11,432 nt of DNA, taken from Acidimicrobiaceae bacterium. Lineage in GTDB: Bacteria > Actinomycetota > Acidimicrobiia > Acidimicrobiales > Acidimicrobiaceae. A program made the translations under genes and the position numbers. The notes under the pieces are model-generated. The model made no database searches and was not told where the DNA came from. It worked only from the letters and a program-made list of their open reading frames with translations. Location: assembly GCA_013044415.1 (NCBI GenBank), contig JABEUO010000073.1, positions 1 through 11,432 of the forward strand, written 5' to 3'. This document shows positions 1 through 6,686 of the stretch, piece after piece; position 1 is the first letter of the stretch; each line of letters opens with the position of its first letter.

Positions 1-1
1 G

Positions 2-634
2 GCGATTCTTTCTCAGGGCAAGTTAGCCGATCAGTACGGCGTGAGTAGGACACCGCTCAGAGAGGCCCTCCGCATGCTCCAGGAGGAGGGCCTGGTTTTC
101 GCTGAACCGAATCGAAGGGCTAGGGTTGCATCTTTTAGACTCGACGACCTAGAGGCCGTTTCGGCCCAGCGCATACTGCTATCAGCTTTGGCCACATACG
201 AAACCGTCCCCCACCTTGAGGAGTCCGATCTAGCGCGGATGGAGGAGATGCTCAGCGTGATGCAGGTCGCATCGGAGGACGACGCTAGGGAGGATTGGAT
301 GGCCGCAGACGCCATCTTCCACGACATCCATTCGTCTAAGTCGCCGGTCCTACTACTACAAGACCTCCACCGACTCCAGGACAGAAGTAGCCTCTATCGC
401 TCGATATGGCTAAGAGACAAGCCCCATATCGACCTACAGTCCGAGACCGAGCATCGGATCCTCCTAAAATCCTGTCAGCAACGCAATTCACTCGAAGCGA
501 TGTATGCGATAGCGAGACATCGTGCGAGGATTGCAATTACCGTGATGACCCACGCAATACCAGAACGAGAGCCGACCACTATCAGGACGGCCCTTCGAAT
601 CGTTCTGGGAAGGTCCACGAACTCAGAGGCCTAA
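2..634 (+). CDS. GntR-family (FCD-type) transcription regulator, 5' end missing
   Basis: Cytoplasmic DNA-binding repressor or activator of the FadR/VanR-like GntR group. The reading frame is open from the first bases of the window, so the true start lies outside. The in-window GTG at 41 is inside the winged-helix domain and is not the start. The first residues (KLADQYGVSRTPLREALRML) are the classic GntR recognition-helix motif, followed by the wing (EEGLVFAEPNRRARV). The remainder is an all-helical FCD ligand domain. Counting from the codon at 41, the four expected metal-binding residues are D90 and H94 (DAIFH), H138 (ETEHRI) and H160 (ARHRA), so the ligand site looks intact. FCD regulators of this type generally respond to small organic acids. 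The gene converges on the transporter operon, with 69 bp between the stop codons, and is the only regulator visible, so it may control the neighbouring genes. That link is inference. The family call is firm. Confidence 0.93.
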   Translation, partial: AILSQGKLADQYGVSRTPLREALRMLQEEGLVFAEPNRRARVASFRLDDLEAVSAQRILLSALATYETVPHLEESDLARMEEMLSVMQVASEDDAREDWMAADAIFHDIHSSKSPVLLLQDLHRLQDRSSLYRSIWLRDKPHIDLQSETEHRILLKSCQQRNSLEAMYAIARHRARIAITVMTHAIPEREPTTIRTALRIVLGRSTNSEA

Positions 635-648
635 CGGTGGGCCAGCCA

Positions 649-671
649 GCTAAGGGACCTTGGCCTTTAGC
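649..671 (+). terminator. Weak stem-loop between convergent genes
   Basis: GCTAAGGG (649-656) can pair with CCTTTAGC (664-671) around a 7-nt loop. This gives 8 pairs including one G-U in the plus-strand RNA (an A-C mismatch in the minus-strand RNA). It lies 15 bases after the regulator stop and is followed by a short AATTT rather than a clean T run. It is a possible terminator for the plus-strand regulator gene, but weak. Confidence 0.3.
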
Positions 672-698
672 CTGGCAATTTCTCCCTGGCAATTTCAC
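671..698. repeat. Tandem 14-bp direct repeat, two copies
   Basis: CCTGGCAATTTCTC (671-684) is followed directly by CCTGGCAATTTCAC (685-698), 13 of 14 identical. It sits in the short gap between the convergent regulator gene and livF, ending 6 bases before the livF stop codon. It is most simply a small local duplication. Confidence 0.75.
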
Positions 699-703
699 CT
701 TGG

Positions 704-1492
704 TTATAGGTACTCCTCAAGAAGGTCGGCCTTGGAAGCGAAGCTCTCCCAATCACCATGAAACCTCACCTCGCCCTGGGCTAGCGCGTAGATCGAACTG
801 GTGCATGACCTAGCAAAAGAGAGGTTCTGCTCTACTATCAGCATGGTAACGCCAGACTTCAAAAGGGCGGCAAAGGAAGAGGCCAGCCTCTCTTGGACCT
901 TAGGAGCCAGACCCTGTGAAGGCTCGTCTAAGAGGAGGATCCTCGGCTGTGCCAGAAGGGCCCGGGCAATGGCGAGCATCTGTTGCTCACCCCCACTAAG
1001 CGCCCCGGCCTTCAAGTCCCTCCTCCCGTAGACCTCGGGGAAGACCTCGAATACGAAATCGAGGAGGGACTTCTCCGGTTTCTTGAAGCCAAAGCACGAT
1101 CTCCCGAGCAGTAGGTTGTCATAGACCGAAAGCTTGCCTATCACGTGGCGGCCCTCGGGTACTAGTACCACCCCTTTTCGCATATGGTCCCTTAGTCCCC
1201 TGCCGTGTAGGTCAACGCCGAAAGTTGAGTGGCCGCCGCTGCTAGCGGACAGGTGGCCGGAAAGCACCCCTAAAAGGGTAGATTTCCCGGCTCCATTGAC
1301 TCCCACCACGCCAACCGAGCTACCGACACCAACTTCCAACGACACGCCCCTCAGGGCACGCAGCACCCCATAATTAAAGACAATGTCGGTGCACCCTAGA
1401 GCGGGTTGAGTAGAATCGTACACTATAGACGATGACCGGCCATCTCCAGATTTAGTCTCTGCCACCTCGAGGGACCCCTTAGCGGAATTCAC
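704..1492 (-). CDS. livF: Liv-type ABC transporter ATP-binding protein LivF
   Basis: One of two cytoplasmic ATPases that power the HAAT-family (branched-chain amino acid or related solute) importer encoded upstream. Motifs in order in the 262-residue product: Walker A GVNGAGKST (64-72); VPEGR at 111-115, where LivF proteins carry Glu in place of the usual Q-loop Gln; signature LSGGEQQML (165-173); Walker B ILLLDEPS (185-192) with catalytic E190; and VEQN (220-223), the LivF form of the H-loop with Gln. The start is GTG at 1492, overlapping the livG stop in GTGA, with AAGGAGG at 1503-1509, 10 nt upstream. The ATPase domain begins near residue 30. The first roughly 30 residues (Ser/Gly/Asp-rich) are an extension not usual in the roughly 235-residue family. 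A later start would remove it, but the overlap and the strong ribosome site favour this one. It is the last gene of the operon. Confidence 0.95.
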   Translation of the reverse strand: MNSAKGSLEVAETKSGDGRSSSIVYDSTQPALGCTDIVFNYGVLRALRGVSLEVGVGSSVGVVGVNGAGKSTLLGVLSGHLSASSGGHSTFGVDLHGRGLRDHMRKGVVLVPEGRHVIGKLSVYDNLLLGRSCFGFKKPEKSLLDFVFEVFPEVYGRRDLKAGALSGGEQQMLAIARALLAQPRILLLDEPSQGLAPKVQERLASSFAALLKSGVTMLIVEQNLSFARSCTSSIYALAQGEVRFHGDWESFASKADLLEEYL

Positions 1493-2358
1493 CTTCTTTC
1501 ACCCTCCTTCGTCATCTCCGGTGTCAGCTCTGATGTCAACTCCGAGTGGAATAAGGGTGCATCTTTGGGGCCGTTGAGGAGCGAAGTGGCCTCAAAACCG
1601 CTTCCGAGGTACCTCTCTCGAACCACCTCGCTCGAAAGCGCTTCCGAAGGCGTGCCCGTGAAGACCACCTTGCCGGCGTCCATCATCACTACGCTCTTCG
1701 CCACCTCGGCCACTAGTCCCATACGGTGTTCGATCAATATCAAAGCCACTCCTTGATCCCTGATTGCGGCGAGAATTTTGCACAGATCCTTCTCCTCGTC
1801 GTTGCTCAATCCGGCGGCCGGCTCGTCGAGGAGCATTACCTTTGGTCCCATCGCCCACGCCCTGGCGAGTTCCACGACCTTTCGATTTCCAAAGGGAAGG
1901 CTCTTTACGTAACGATTTGCGACCGACGAAAGTCCGACGAACTCTAGGGCTTCCTTCGCCACTTCTTTAGCCCTCTTCACCCGCCCCCTACCCGAGACGT
2001 CCTGGCGGGCCAGTGCTCCCAGGATGACGTTGTCCAAGGTCGTCTCCTCGACCAAAAGACGTGGGGTCTGGAAGGTACGTGCAACACCAACCGATGGAAG
2101 GTCCTTAGCCGATAACTGGGACGTCTTGTGGCCAAATATCTCAATCGATCCCTTGTCGTACGGAATCAGCCGGGTGACGAGGTTCATCAAAGTCGTCTTA
2201 CCGGCGCCATTTTGGCCGAGGATCGCCAACGCTACCCTCTCGGCGCTCTCGACCTTTAAATCGAATTCAGAGAGAACACTCACTCCGCCAAAGCTCTTGC
2301 AGAGTCCAGAAATCTCCAGCACCGAAGGCGACAAACCAGGGGTCAATTCGGCGCTCAT
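1489..2358 (-). CDS. livG: Liv-type ABC transporter ATP-binding protein LivG
   Basis: Second ATPase of the HAAT importer, partner of LivF on the cytoplasmic face. Motifs in the 289-residue product: Walker A GQNGAGKTT (48-56); Q-loop Gln97 (ARTFQTPRL); signature region SLPFGNRKVVELARA (153-167), a divergent form of the usual LivG SYGQQR segment; Walker B VMLLDEP (174-180) with E179; D-loop AAGLSNDE; and H-loop His211 (IEHRMGLV), typical of LivG. ATG at 2358 overlaps the livM stop in ATGA, and GGAGG at 2366-2370 lies 7 nt upstream. It is longer than the usual roughly 255 residues. The C-terminal tail after about residue 252 is hydrophilic and contains three tetrapeptide repeats SELT/SELT/PEMT (272-283), encoded by near-identical 12-base units. 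The tail has no recognised function. All core residues for ATP hydrolysis are present. Confidence 0.95.
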   Translation of the reverse strand: MSAELTPGLSPSVLEISGLCKSFGGVSVLSEFDLKVESAERVALAILGQNGAGKTTLMNLVTRLIPYDKGSIEIFGHKTSQLSAKDLPSVGVARTFQTPRLLVEETTLDNVILGALARQDVSGRGRVKRAKEVAKEALEFVGLSSVANRYVKSLPFGNRKVVELARAWAMGPKVMLLDEPAAGLSNDEEKDLCKILAAIRDQGVALILIEHRMGLVAEVAKSVVMMDAGKVVFTGTPSEALSSEVVRERYLGSGFEATSLLNGPKDAPLFHSELTSELTPEMTKEGERR

Positions 2359-3524
2359 TGGGCCCCCTCCGTTGGCTTAGCTCCGACAACCGAGCCGATC
2401 GACCCTTTGTCCGACAACTTGCCCGACACTTTGTCGGATCCTTGCTCTGACCCTTGGTCCTGGGCTAGGCCTAGCTGAGCACCGGCGGGTACGGAATCGT
2501 CCTGGCCGGAGCGAATTCGAGAAACCGGAGTACCTTCGGCAGCTGACCGCTTCAATCTGAATTTGGCGAGTGCCTCTCCAGCTGGCGAATACACGCCGGT
2601 TACCCCCTCTGGGAGGTAGCCCAGTATCACGATCAATGCCACACCGAGGATGAGAACCGATAGGCCCGGGAGGTTGGTGGTATACCCGGTCAAGATGCTA
2701 TATACCCCCGCTCCGACCAGAGCGCTCCAAGTCAAACTCTTTCCACCGACGATCACCGAAGCGACCACCGCTAGCGACACCGCTAGGTTGAAGTCGTCCG
2801 GGGCGACGAACGCCGCTGTCTCGGAAAAGAAGAACCCAGCGGCGCTCGCTATCGCAAATGAAACTACCACCGCAGCAAGCCTGAACGCCTTCACATTTAC
2901 ACCGAGCGACATTGCCATCGTCTCGTCGGTCTTGACCGCCAGGATCCTCCTACCGGGGGAACTCTGCCGGAAAAGGCGTACCCCCAAGACCAAAACTGCG
3001 TCCACGCCAAGTATTAACCCCAGCATGGAGAGGGAGTTCAGCTTCGCCAAGGGTGCGACCTCGCCATTCACCCCGCCGGTTAGCCCATTGAGGTGGTCAA
3101 AGCCCGTAGACAACATGACCTGAAATGCGAGTGTACCCATCGCTAAGAAGTGCTCTCGAAGTCGCAATAGTGGCAGGGCTACAATGACTCCACAGAGTGC
3201 GCCAGCGACGATCGAAGCTAATAGCGCTACCACCGGAGGGACGCCAAAGTGTGTCTCGACGAAGATCGAAACGTAAGTACCGAGGCCGTATACGGCGGCT
3301 TGAGCGAGGGAGGCTTGATTGGAAAAGCCAAGTAGTAGTTGCAGACTGATAGCTAGCATCAGAAATAGCCCAAAGGTGATGGCTACGTTGACGCTAAAAC
3401 CGGTGTGCCTAGAAACGGTGACTAAGAAGACCCCAACTAGCACCGCCACTACCACACTGTCGGCGCCCACTTCTTTCAGCCTCGCACCAAATGCCCTTCT
3501 CGGTTGGCTTTTTGAGCTATCCAT
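2355..3524 (-). CDS. livM: Liv-type ABC transporter permease LivM
   Basis: Inner-membrane permease of the HAAT importer, paired with LivH. Residue numbers are from the GTG at 3530. Hydrophobic segments start near residue 23 and continue to about 305. Family landmarks are GFSNQASLAQAAVYGLGTY (68-86); TGGVNGEVAP (151-160); the cytoplasmic coupling loop SPGRRILAVKTDETMAMSLG (191-210); and the C-terminal GYLPEGVTG segment (304-312). ATG 3524 is preferred over GTG 3530 because GAGG (3534-3537) lies 9 nt from the ATG but only 3 nt from the GTG. After about residue 315 there is a cytoplasmic hydrophilic tail of roughly 75 residues, Ser/Gly/Lys/Asp-rich with internal repetition (SDKVSGKLSDKGS). Typical LivM proteins end soon after the last helix, so the tail is unusual. 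The stop overlaps livG by 4 bases. Confidence 0.93.
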   Translation of the reverse strand: MDSSKSQPRRAFGARLKEVGADSVVVAVLVGVFLVTVSRHTGFSVNVAITFGLFLMLAISLQLLLGFSNQASLAQAAVYGLGTYVSIFVETHFGVPPVVALLASIVAGALCGVIVALPLLRLREHFLAMGTLAFQVMLSTGFDHLNGLTGGVNGEVAPLAKLNSLSMLGLILGVDAVLVLGVRLFRQSSPGRRILAVKTDETMAMSLGVNVKAFRLAAVVVSFAIASAAGFFFSETAAFVAPDDFNLAVSLAVVASVIVGGKSLTWSALVGAGVYSILTGYTTNLPGLSVLILGVALIVILGYLPEGVTGVYSPAGEALAKFRLKRSAAEGTPVSRIRSGQDDSVPAGAQLGLAQDQGSEQGSDKVSGKLSDKGSIGSVVGAKPTEGAQ

Positions 3525-3533
3525 CTGCACGTA

Positions 3534-3537
3534 CCTC
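3534..3537 (-). promoter_or_regulatory. Ribosome binding site deciding the livM start
   Basis: Minus-strand GAGG ends 9 nt before ATG 3524 and only 3 nt before the alternative GTG 3530, so translation most likely begins at the ATG. Confidence 0.5.
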
Positions 3538-3640
3538 GCTCGTAATCAGGCACTCGATCGGGCACTTTGGGCAATGGGCTCGGCGCTTCAGATCTCGAAG
3601 CCGTGTACCATCTGCAAATCGTGACATCAGCAATCCACCC

Positions 3641-4522
3641 CTAAGCCCTTGGACCGACTAGATCGGCCTTATTTCCGGTAAGTCCATTTGGACGCAGCAC
3701 CAAGAATCCGAGTAGCACCCCAAAGGTGAGAAGGTGTGCGACGTTGGGGGTGATGTAGACGCCAACCAGGTTCACCACCAGTGCGACTATCAATCCACCG
3801 GCCAGAGCGCCCGCCGGATTCCCGAGCCCGCCAACCACCGCAGCGGCGAAGGCGTCGATCCCGTAGGTCAGGTCCGCTGACATTGAAACGCCGGTGAGCG
3901 GTAGATAGAGCACACCGACTATCGCCAGGACTGCAAAGGCGATTATCCAGGCCACCGTGACCATAGATAGGTCATTTATCCCGTAGTACTTTGCCGAGGT
4001 CCGAGCGCTTCCCAATGCGAGGAGCTGGCGGCCGACGTTGGTGTGGCGTTGGGCCCAACCGAAGAAGCCAACGAGTAGCAGTGCGACCAGCACGAGGAGC
4101 AAACCCTGCTGCGGTACGTAGAGTCCATCAACGGTGAAGTGACCAGAGAGCAGCGCCGGAACCGTCCTCGAATCGCTTCCCCATTTCCTGATTGCGAGCT
4201 GCTCGATGACCATCCCTATTCCGAAGGTCACCATGACGAGGGTCAAGGGAGATGCTCCGTGTGACTCGGGCCAGCGTAGTGTCAAGATATACACCGCAGC
4301 ACCGAGCACCCCGACGATAACCACTGCGAGGATGTCGTTAACCGCCAGAGAGTTCGTCAACTGGACTGCGGAGATCAACAGACCTCCGAGCAACATCACC
4401 TGTCCCACGGCGAAGTTGAAAACCTGCGAAACCGTATAGCCGATAGTGAAGGCGAGTGCCATCAGACCGAGCGCAGTGCCGAGAAAGAGACTCGAGAATA
4501 GTATGCCTAAAAGTTCGCTCAA
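3641..4522 (-). CDS. livH: Liv-type ABC transporter permease LivH
   Basis: Inner-membrane permease of the HAAT importer, partner of LivM, 293 residues and of normal family length. Hydrophobic segments run throughout. Family landmarks are GYTVSQVFNFAVGQVMLLGG (28-47); the coupling-loop segment RHTNVGRQLLALGSARTSA (159-177), which contacts the ATPases; GIDAFAAAVVGGLGNPAGA (221-239) and GG at 242-243; and the closing VLRPNGLTG (275-283). The start is TTG at 4522, supported by GGAGG at 4529-4533, 6 nt upstream. The next in-frame Met (residue 21) would delete the first membrane segment. An overlapping ATG at 4535 is in another frame and gives an unrelated short peptide. It lies 63 bp after livK, across a stem-loop, and about 116 bp before livM. 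Small-solute import is clear, but the exact solute is not. Confidence 0.95.
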   Translation of the reverse strand: MSELLGILFSSLFLGTALGLMALAFTIGYTVSQVFNFAVGQVMLLGGLLISAVQLTNSLAVNDILAVVIVGVLGAAVYILTLRWPESHGASPLTLVMVTFGIGMVIEQLAIRKWGSDSRTVPALLSGHFTVDGLYVPQQGLLLVLVALLLVGFFGWAQRHTNVGRQLLALGSARTSAKYYGINDLSMVTVAWIIAFAVLAIVGVLYLPLTGVSMSADLTYGIDAFAAAVVGGLGNPAGALAGGLIVALVVNLVGVYITPNVAHLLTFGVLLGFLVLRPNGLTGNKADLVGPRA

Positions 4523-4528
4523 AAGAGG

Positions 4529-4533
4529 CCTCC
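4529..4533 (-). promoter_or_regulatory. Ribosome binding site for the TTG start of livH
   Basis: A perfect GGAGG on the minus strand, 6 nt before TTG 4522. It supports the non-ATG start. It also lies 9 bases beyond the livK-livH hairpin, so the structure could affect its access. Confidence 0.6.
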
Positions 4534-4541
4534 ATAATTAT

Positions 4542-4575
4542 GTGCAGATCCTGATGGGGCAGCCAGGATCTGCAC
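4542..4575 (-). promoter_or_regulatory. Perfect 12-bp stem-loop between livK and livH
   Basis: GTGCAGATCCTG (4542-4553) and CAGGATCTGCAC (4564-4575) are exact reverse complements around a 10-nt loop. On the minus-strand transcript the hairpin begins 11 nt after the livK stop and ends shortly before the livH ribosome site. It is followed by ATAATTATGG, not a T run, so it is not a standard intrinsic terminator. Hairpins placed just after the binding-protein gene are known in ABC operons (for example malE-malF), where they raise the level of the binding protein over the membrane parts by partial termination or by protecting the upstream message. The same role is inferred here. Confidence 0.7.
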
Positions 4576-4585
4576 GGAATTAGAA

Positions 4586-5839
4586 CTAATTTACGCCAGG
4601 AGCGCTATTGGCCAATGATGAAAGGCTCTGATCCACCACGAAGGAGTTTGAAGCCGGTGACCACTTATAGACGGTGAGGAGATTCGGTCCGAATAGGCCA
4701 GAATGGACCGTAGCGGAATACTTGATATAGGTACCCGGACCACCAGCGAGCGTTGGATACTTTCCAAGCGTCTGAAGCGCATTCACTAAGTTTAGGCCAC
4801 CCTGTCCATGGTCTTTGCTCAGCGCTGCGGCGATAACTCCAAAGGCATCCTGGAGACGTGTCATATTCCCACCACCCTGTGGGAGACCGGTCTCTGTCGA
4901 TAGGTTAGCCATAAAAGCGGCTTCCTTGGGTACCGCAGAATCGTAGCTAGTTATGTTGTATACCCCGGGGAGTTGCGAGTAGGAGGGTCCCGCCGTCTTG
5001 ACGATGTTTGGACCGTTGATCCCACCGGGACCAAAGATCGGAATCTTCACCCCAAGCTGCACCATAGTAGAGGCGAGGAGGGTGATATCCGCTCCGGATG
5101 GCGAGCCGACAAATACCGCCTTCGCACCGCTGTGAGCGATGTTGAGTACCTGAGCCGTGAGTGTAGCGGCCGGTGAACCCCAGGTGACATTGGTTGCAAT
5201 CTTGATCCCATACTGACCCGCCAATGCCGACCACGACTGGTTCTCACCCGCACCGAAGCTGCTGGTGTCGGTTGCAATCGCAATCGGGTTCCAGCCGTTG
5301 GCCTTTGCCACCCCGAACATCGCCCCGGTAGCCTGGTTGATCTGGTATTCGTCCCTAAAGCAGTAGGTCTTGCCATCGGTAAGGCCCTGGGTTGCTGAAG
5401 CGTGCCCGATTAGTACCACCTTCTCCTGCTCGGCGACCGCACACGCCGCCTGGAAGGCGGTCGAAGTGAACTCACCAACTACCGCTTGCACACCAGCGCT
5501 CACTAAGGATTCATAGGAGGAGACCGCCCCGGTCGGGGTCATCTGGGTGTCACGAACAATCAGTTTGACCTGACGTCCGTCGATCCCACCTGAAGAGTTT
5601 ATCTTCGAGACAAAGTCATTGGCTACCTGCTCCTCCGAACGGCCCTCACTCGGTGCTCCACCGGTAAGCGGGGTCGCTAGTCCGATCAGGATCGGAGTTG
5701 ATGCTGCGGTACTTCCGGTCGATCCAGAGGTAGTTGACGACCCCGAAGACGCCGACGATGACCCGCACGCCGCTAGTAATGTTGCCAGACCGATACCTAT
5801 CATCGCTTGACGAGCGCCAAGCCTTATTTTTCTTTCCAC
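4586..5839 (-). CDS. livK: Substrate-binding lipoprotein of the Liv-type ABC transporter
   Basis: Extracellular, lipid-anchored solute receptor (periplasmic-binding-protein-like I, Leu/Ile/Val-binding type) that delivers substrate to LivHM. Numbered from GTG 5839 (417 residues): positively charged MERKIRLGAR, a hydrophobic stretch, and lipobox LLAAC with the lipidated Cys25. A Ser/Gly/Thr-rich linker (about 26-48) follows, then the binding domain beginning ILIGLATPLTGG. Later blocks such as VQAVVGEFTSTAFQAACAVA and VVLIGHASATQGLTDGKTYCFR match the family plan. ATG 5860 is also possible, but AAGGGGGAG (5844-5852) sits inside that longer frame and points to GTG 5839. The upstream ATG lacks a comparable site. 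The gene is separated from the aldolase-like gene by about 214 bp, enough for its own promoter, and is followed by the stem-loop before livH. Amino acids, urea, amides and aromatic acids are all known ligands of this fold, so the substrate stays open. Confidence 0.93.
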   Translation of the reverse strand: MERKIRLGARQAMIGIGLATLLAACGSSSASSGSSTTSGSTGSTAASTPILIGLATPLTGGAPSEGRSEEQVANDFVSKINSSGGIDGRQVKLIVRDTQMTPTGAVSSYESLVSAGVQAVVGEFTSTAFQAACAVAEQEKVVLIGHASATQGLTDGKTYCFRDEYQINQATGAMFGVAKANGWNPIAIATDTSSFGAGENQSWSALAGQYGIKIATNVTWGSPAATLTAQVLNIAHSGAKAVFVGSPSGADITLLASTMVQLGVKIPIFGPGGINGPNIVKTAGPSYSQLPGVYNITSYDSAVPKEAAFMANLSTETGLPQGGGNMTRLQDAFGVIAAALSKDHGQGGLNLVNALQTLGKYPTLAGGPGTYIKYSATVHSGLFGPNLLTVYKWSPASNSFVVDQSLSSLANSAPGVN

Positions 5840-5843
5840 GAGA

Positions 5844-5852
5844 CTCCCCCTT
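5844..5852 (-). promoter_or_regulatory. Ribosome binding site deciding the livK start
   Basis: Minus-strand AAGGGGGAG lies 4 nt before GTG 5839 and is inside the reading frame that opens at ATG 5860. It favours the shorter protein, whose signal peptide then has the usual length. Confidence 0.6.
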
Positions 5853-5860
5853 GTTATCAT

Positions 5861-5888
5861 TTACTTGCTCTGACTTACTTTTTCTGAC
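5861..5888 (-). repeat. Tandem 14-bp direct repeat in the livK leader
   Basis: On the plus strand TTACTTGCTCTGAC (5861-5874) is followed directly by TTACTTTTTCTGAC (5875-5888), 12 of 14 identical. It lies immediately upstream of the livK start region. It could be a double regulator-binding site or a simple duplication. The rest of the 5861-6053 interval presumably carries a promoter, but no convincing -35/-10 pair is visible. Confidence 0.65.
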
Positions 5889-6053
5889 CTACGCACAAAC
5901 CACCTGGCTCGGCGCTTACCTAGTTATCTGTCCAATCCACCGAAGTCGATTCCAGTCCTTATTGGCCAGATACCGACCTAACAGCTACTCTCGTAGGCCA
6001 GGGTAAGCACCAGTTGCTACCCCGTTTTTCCCCGCCCCACTTTGAGCTTGCAG

Positions 6054-6686
6054 CTAACGAACTCCCTTGTAGTACCCCTCCCTTTTCTTCTCCTCGTTGG
6101 CAAAAATCTCAGCCGCCCTACTGGCCACCTTGGAGACCTCATCAAGTGGCACAACCGCAATCCCGTCGTCATCACCCACGACGACGTCTCCGGGGGAGAC
6201 ACTCACCCCACCGATAGCGACGTTGCAAAGTAACTTTCCCGGACCGAACTTAAATGGGCCGGCGGGCGAGATCGAACCGGCGAAAACAGCAAATCCAAGT
6301 TCTGCTATCGCCTGGGCGTCACGAACGGCTCCGTCGATTATGATCCCGGCTAAACCTGCGAGCATTGCCCTAGTAGCGATGAGTTCACCGATCAGGGCCC
6401 TGGACGTGTCACCACCACCGTTGACAACCATGACATCCCCTGGACGCACCAGTGACAGCGCCTGGTGGATAGCCAGGTTGTCTCCAGAGCGAGTCCATAC
6501 CGTAAAAGCGCTCCCACATACCCGGGCGCCCTTGTAGATCGGGGCGATCCCAGACCCGACTACCCCGAGGCGATCCATAGCGTCCCCGATGTTCGCCACC
6601 GGAAGATCCTTAAGCAAAAGCAGTTCAGACGGATCACAGCGGGGATAGTCGAGGTCGCCAACTTCTATTTCAAAAGCCTCAGTCAT
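6054..6686 (-). CDS. RraA-like / 4-hydroxy-4-methyl-2-oxoglutarate aldolase family protein
   Basis: Probable cytoplasmic divalent-metal aldolase or oxaloacetate-type decarboxylase acting on 2-oxo acids. The family (formerly labelled menaquinone methyltransferase-like) also contains RraA, an RNase E inhibitor without this activity. The 210-residue length is normal. Visible family features: NIGDAMDRLG (32-41); GELIATRAMLAGLAG (100-114); the DGAVRD motif (118-123) with the conserved Arg122 for substrate and Asp123 for metal; GFAVFA (131-136); and GDDDG (171-175). Presence of the Arg-Asp pair favours an enzyme over an RNase E regulator. ATG 6684-6686 overlaps the 3' end of the cupin gene by 8 bases, suggesting translational coupling. 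The neighbouring 2-hydroxyacid dehydrogenase and solute importer fit a route that breaks an imported acid down to pyruvate. The exact substrate is inference. Confidence 0.88.
   Translation of the reverse strand: MTEAFEIEVGDLDYPRCDPSELLLLKDLPVANIGDAMDRLGVVGSGIAPIYKGARVCGSAFTVWTRSGDNLAIHQALSLVRPGDVMVVNGGGDTSRALIGELIATRAMLAGLAGIIIDGAVRDAQAIAELGFAVFAGSISPAGPFKFGPGKLLCNVAIGGVSVSPGDVVVGDDDGIAVVPLDEVSKVASRAAEIFANEEKKREGYYKGVR

Noticed and set aside
2650..3123. 157-residue plus-strand open frame opposite livM
   Set aside because: It lies wholly inside the strongly supported livM gene in antisense, has no family features, and its composition (Thr/Pro/Ala-rich) is that of an antisense shadow.
4542..4575. 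Classic intrinsic terminator ending the operon after livK
   Set aside because: The stem is strong, but no T run follows on either strand and livH continues in the same direction with a good ribosome site.
6097..6537. 146-residue plus-strand open frame opposite the RraA-like gene
   Set aside because: Antisense to a well-supported conserved gene, with no recognisable motif or ribosome site.
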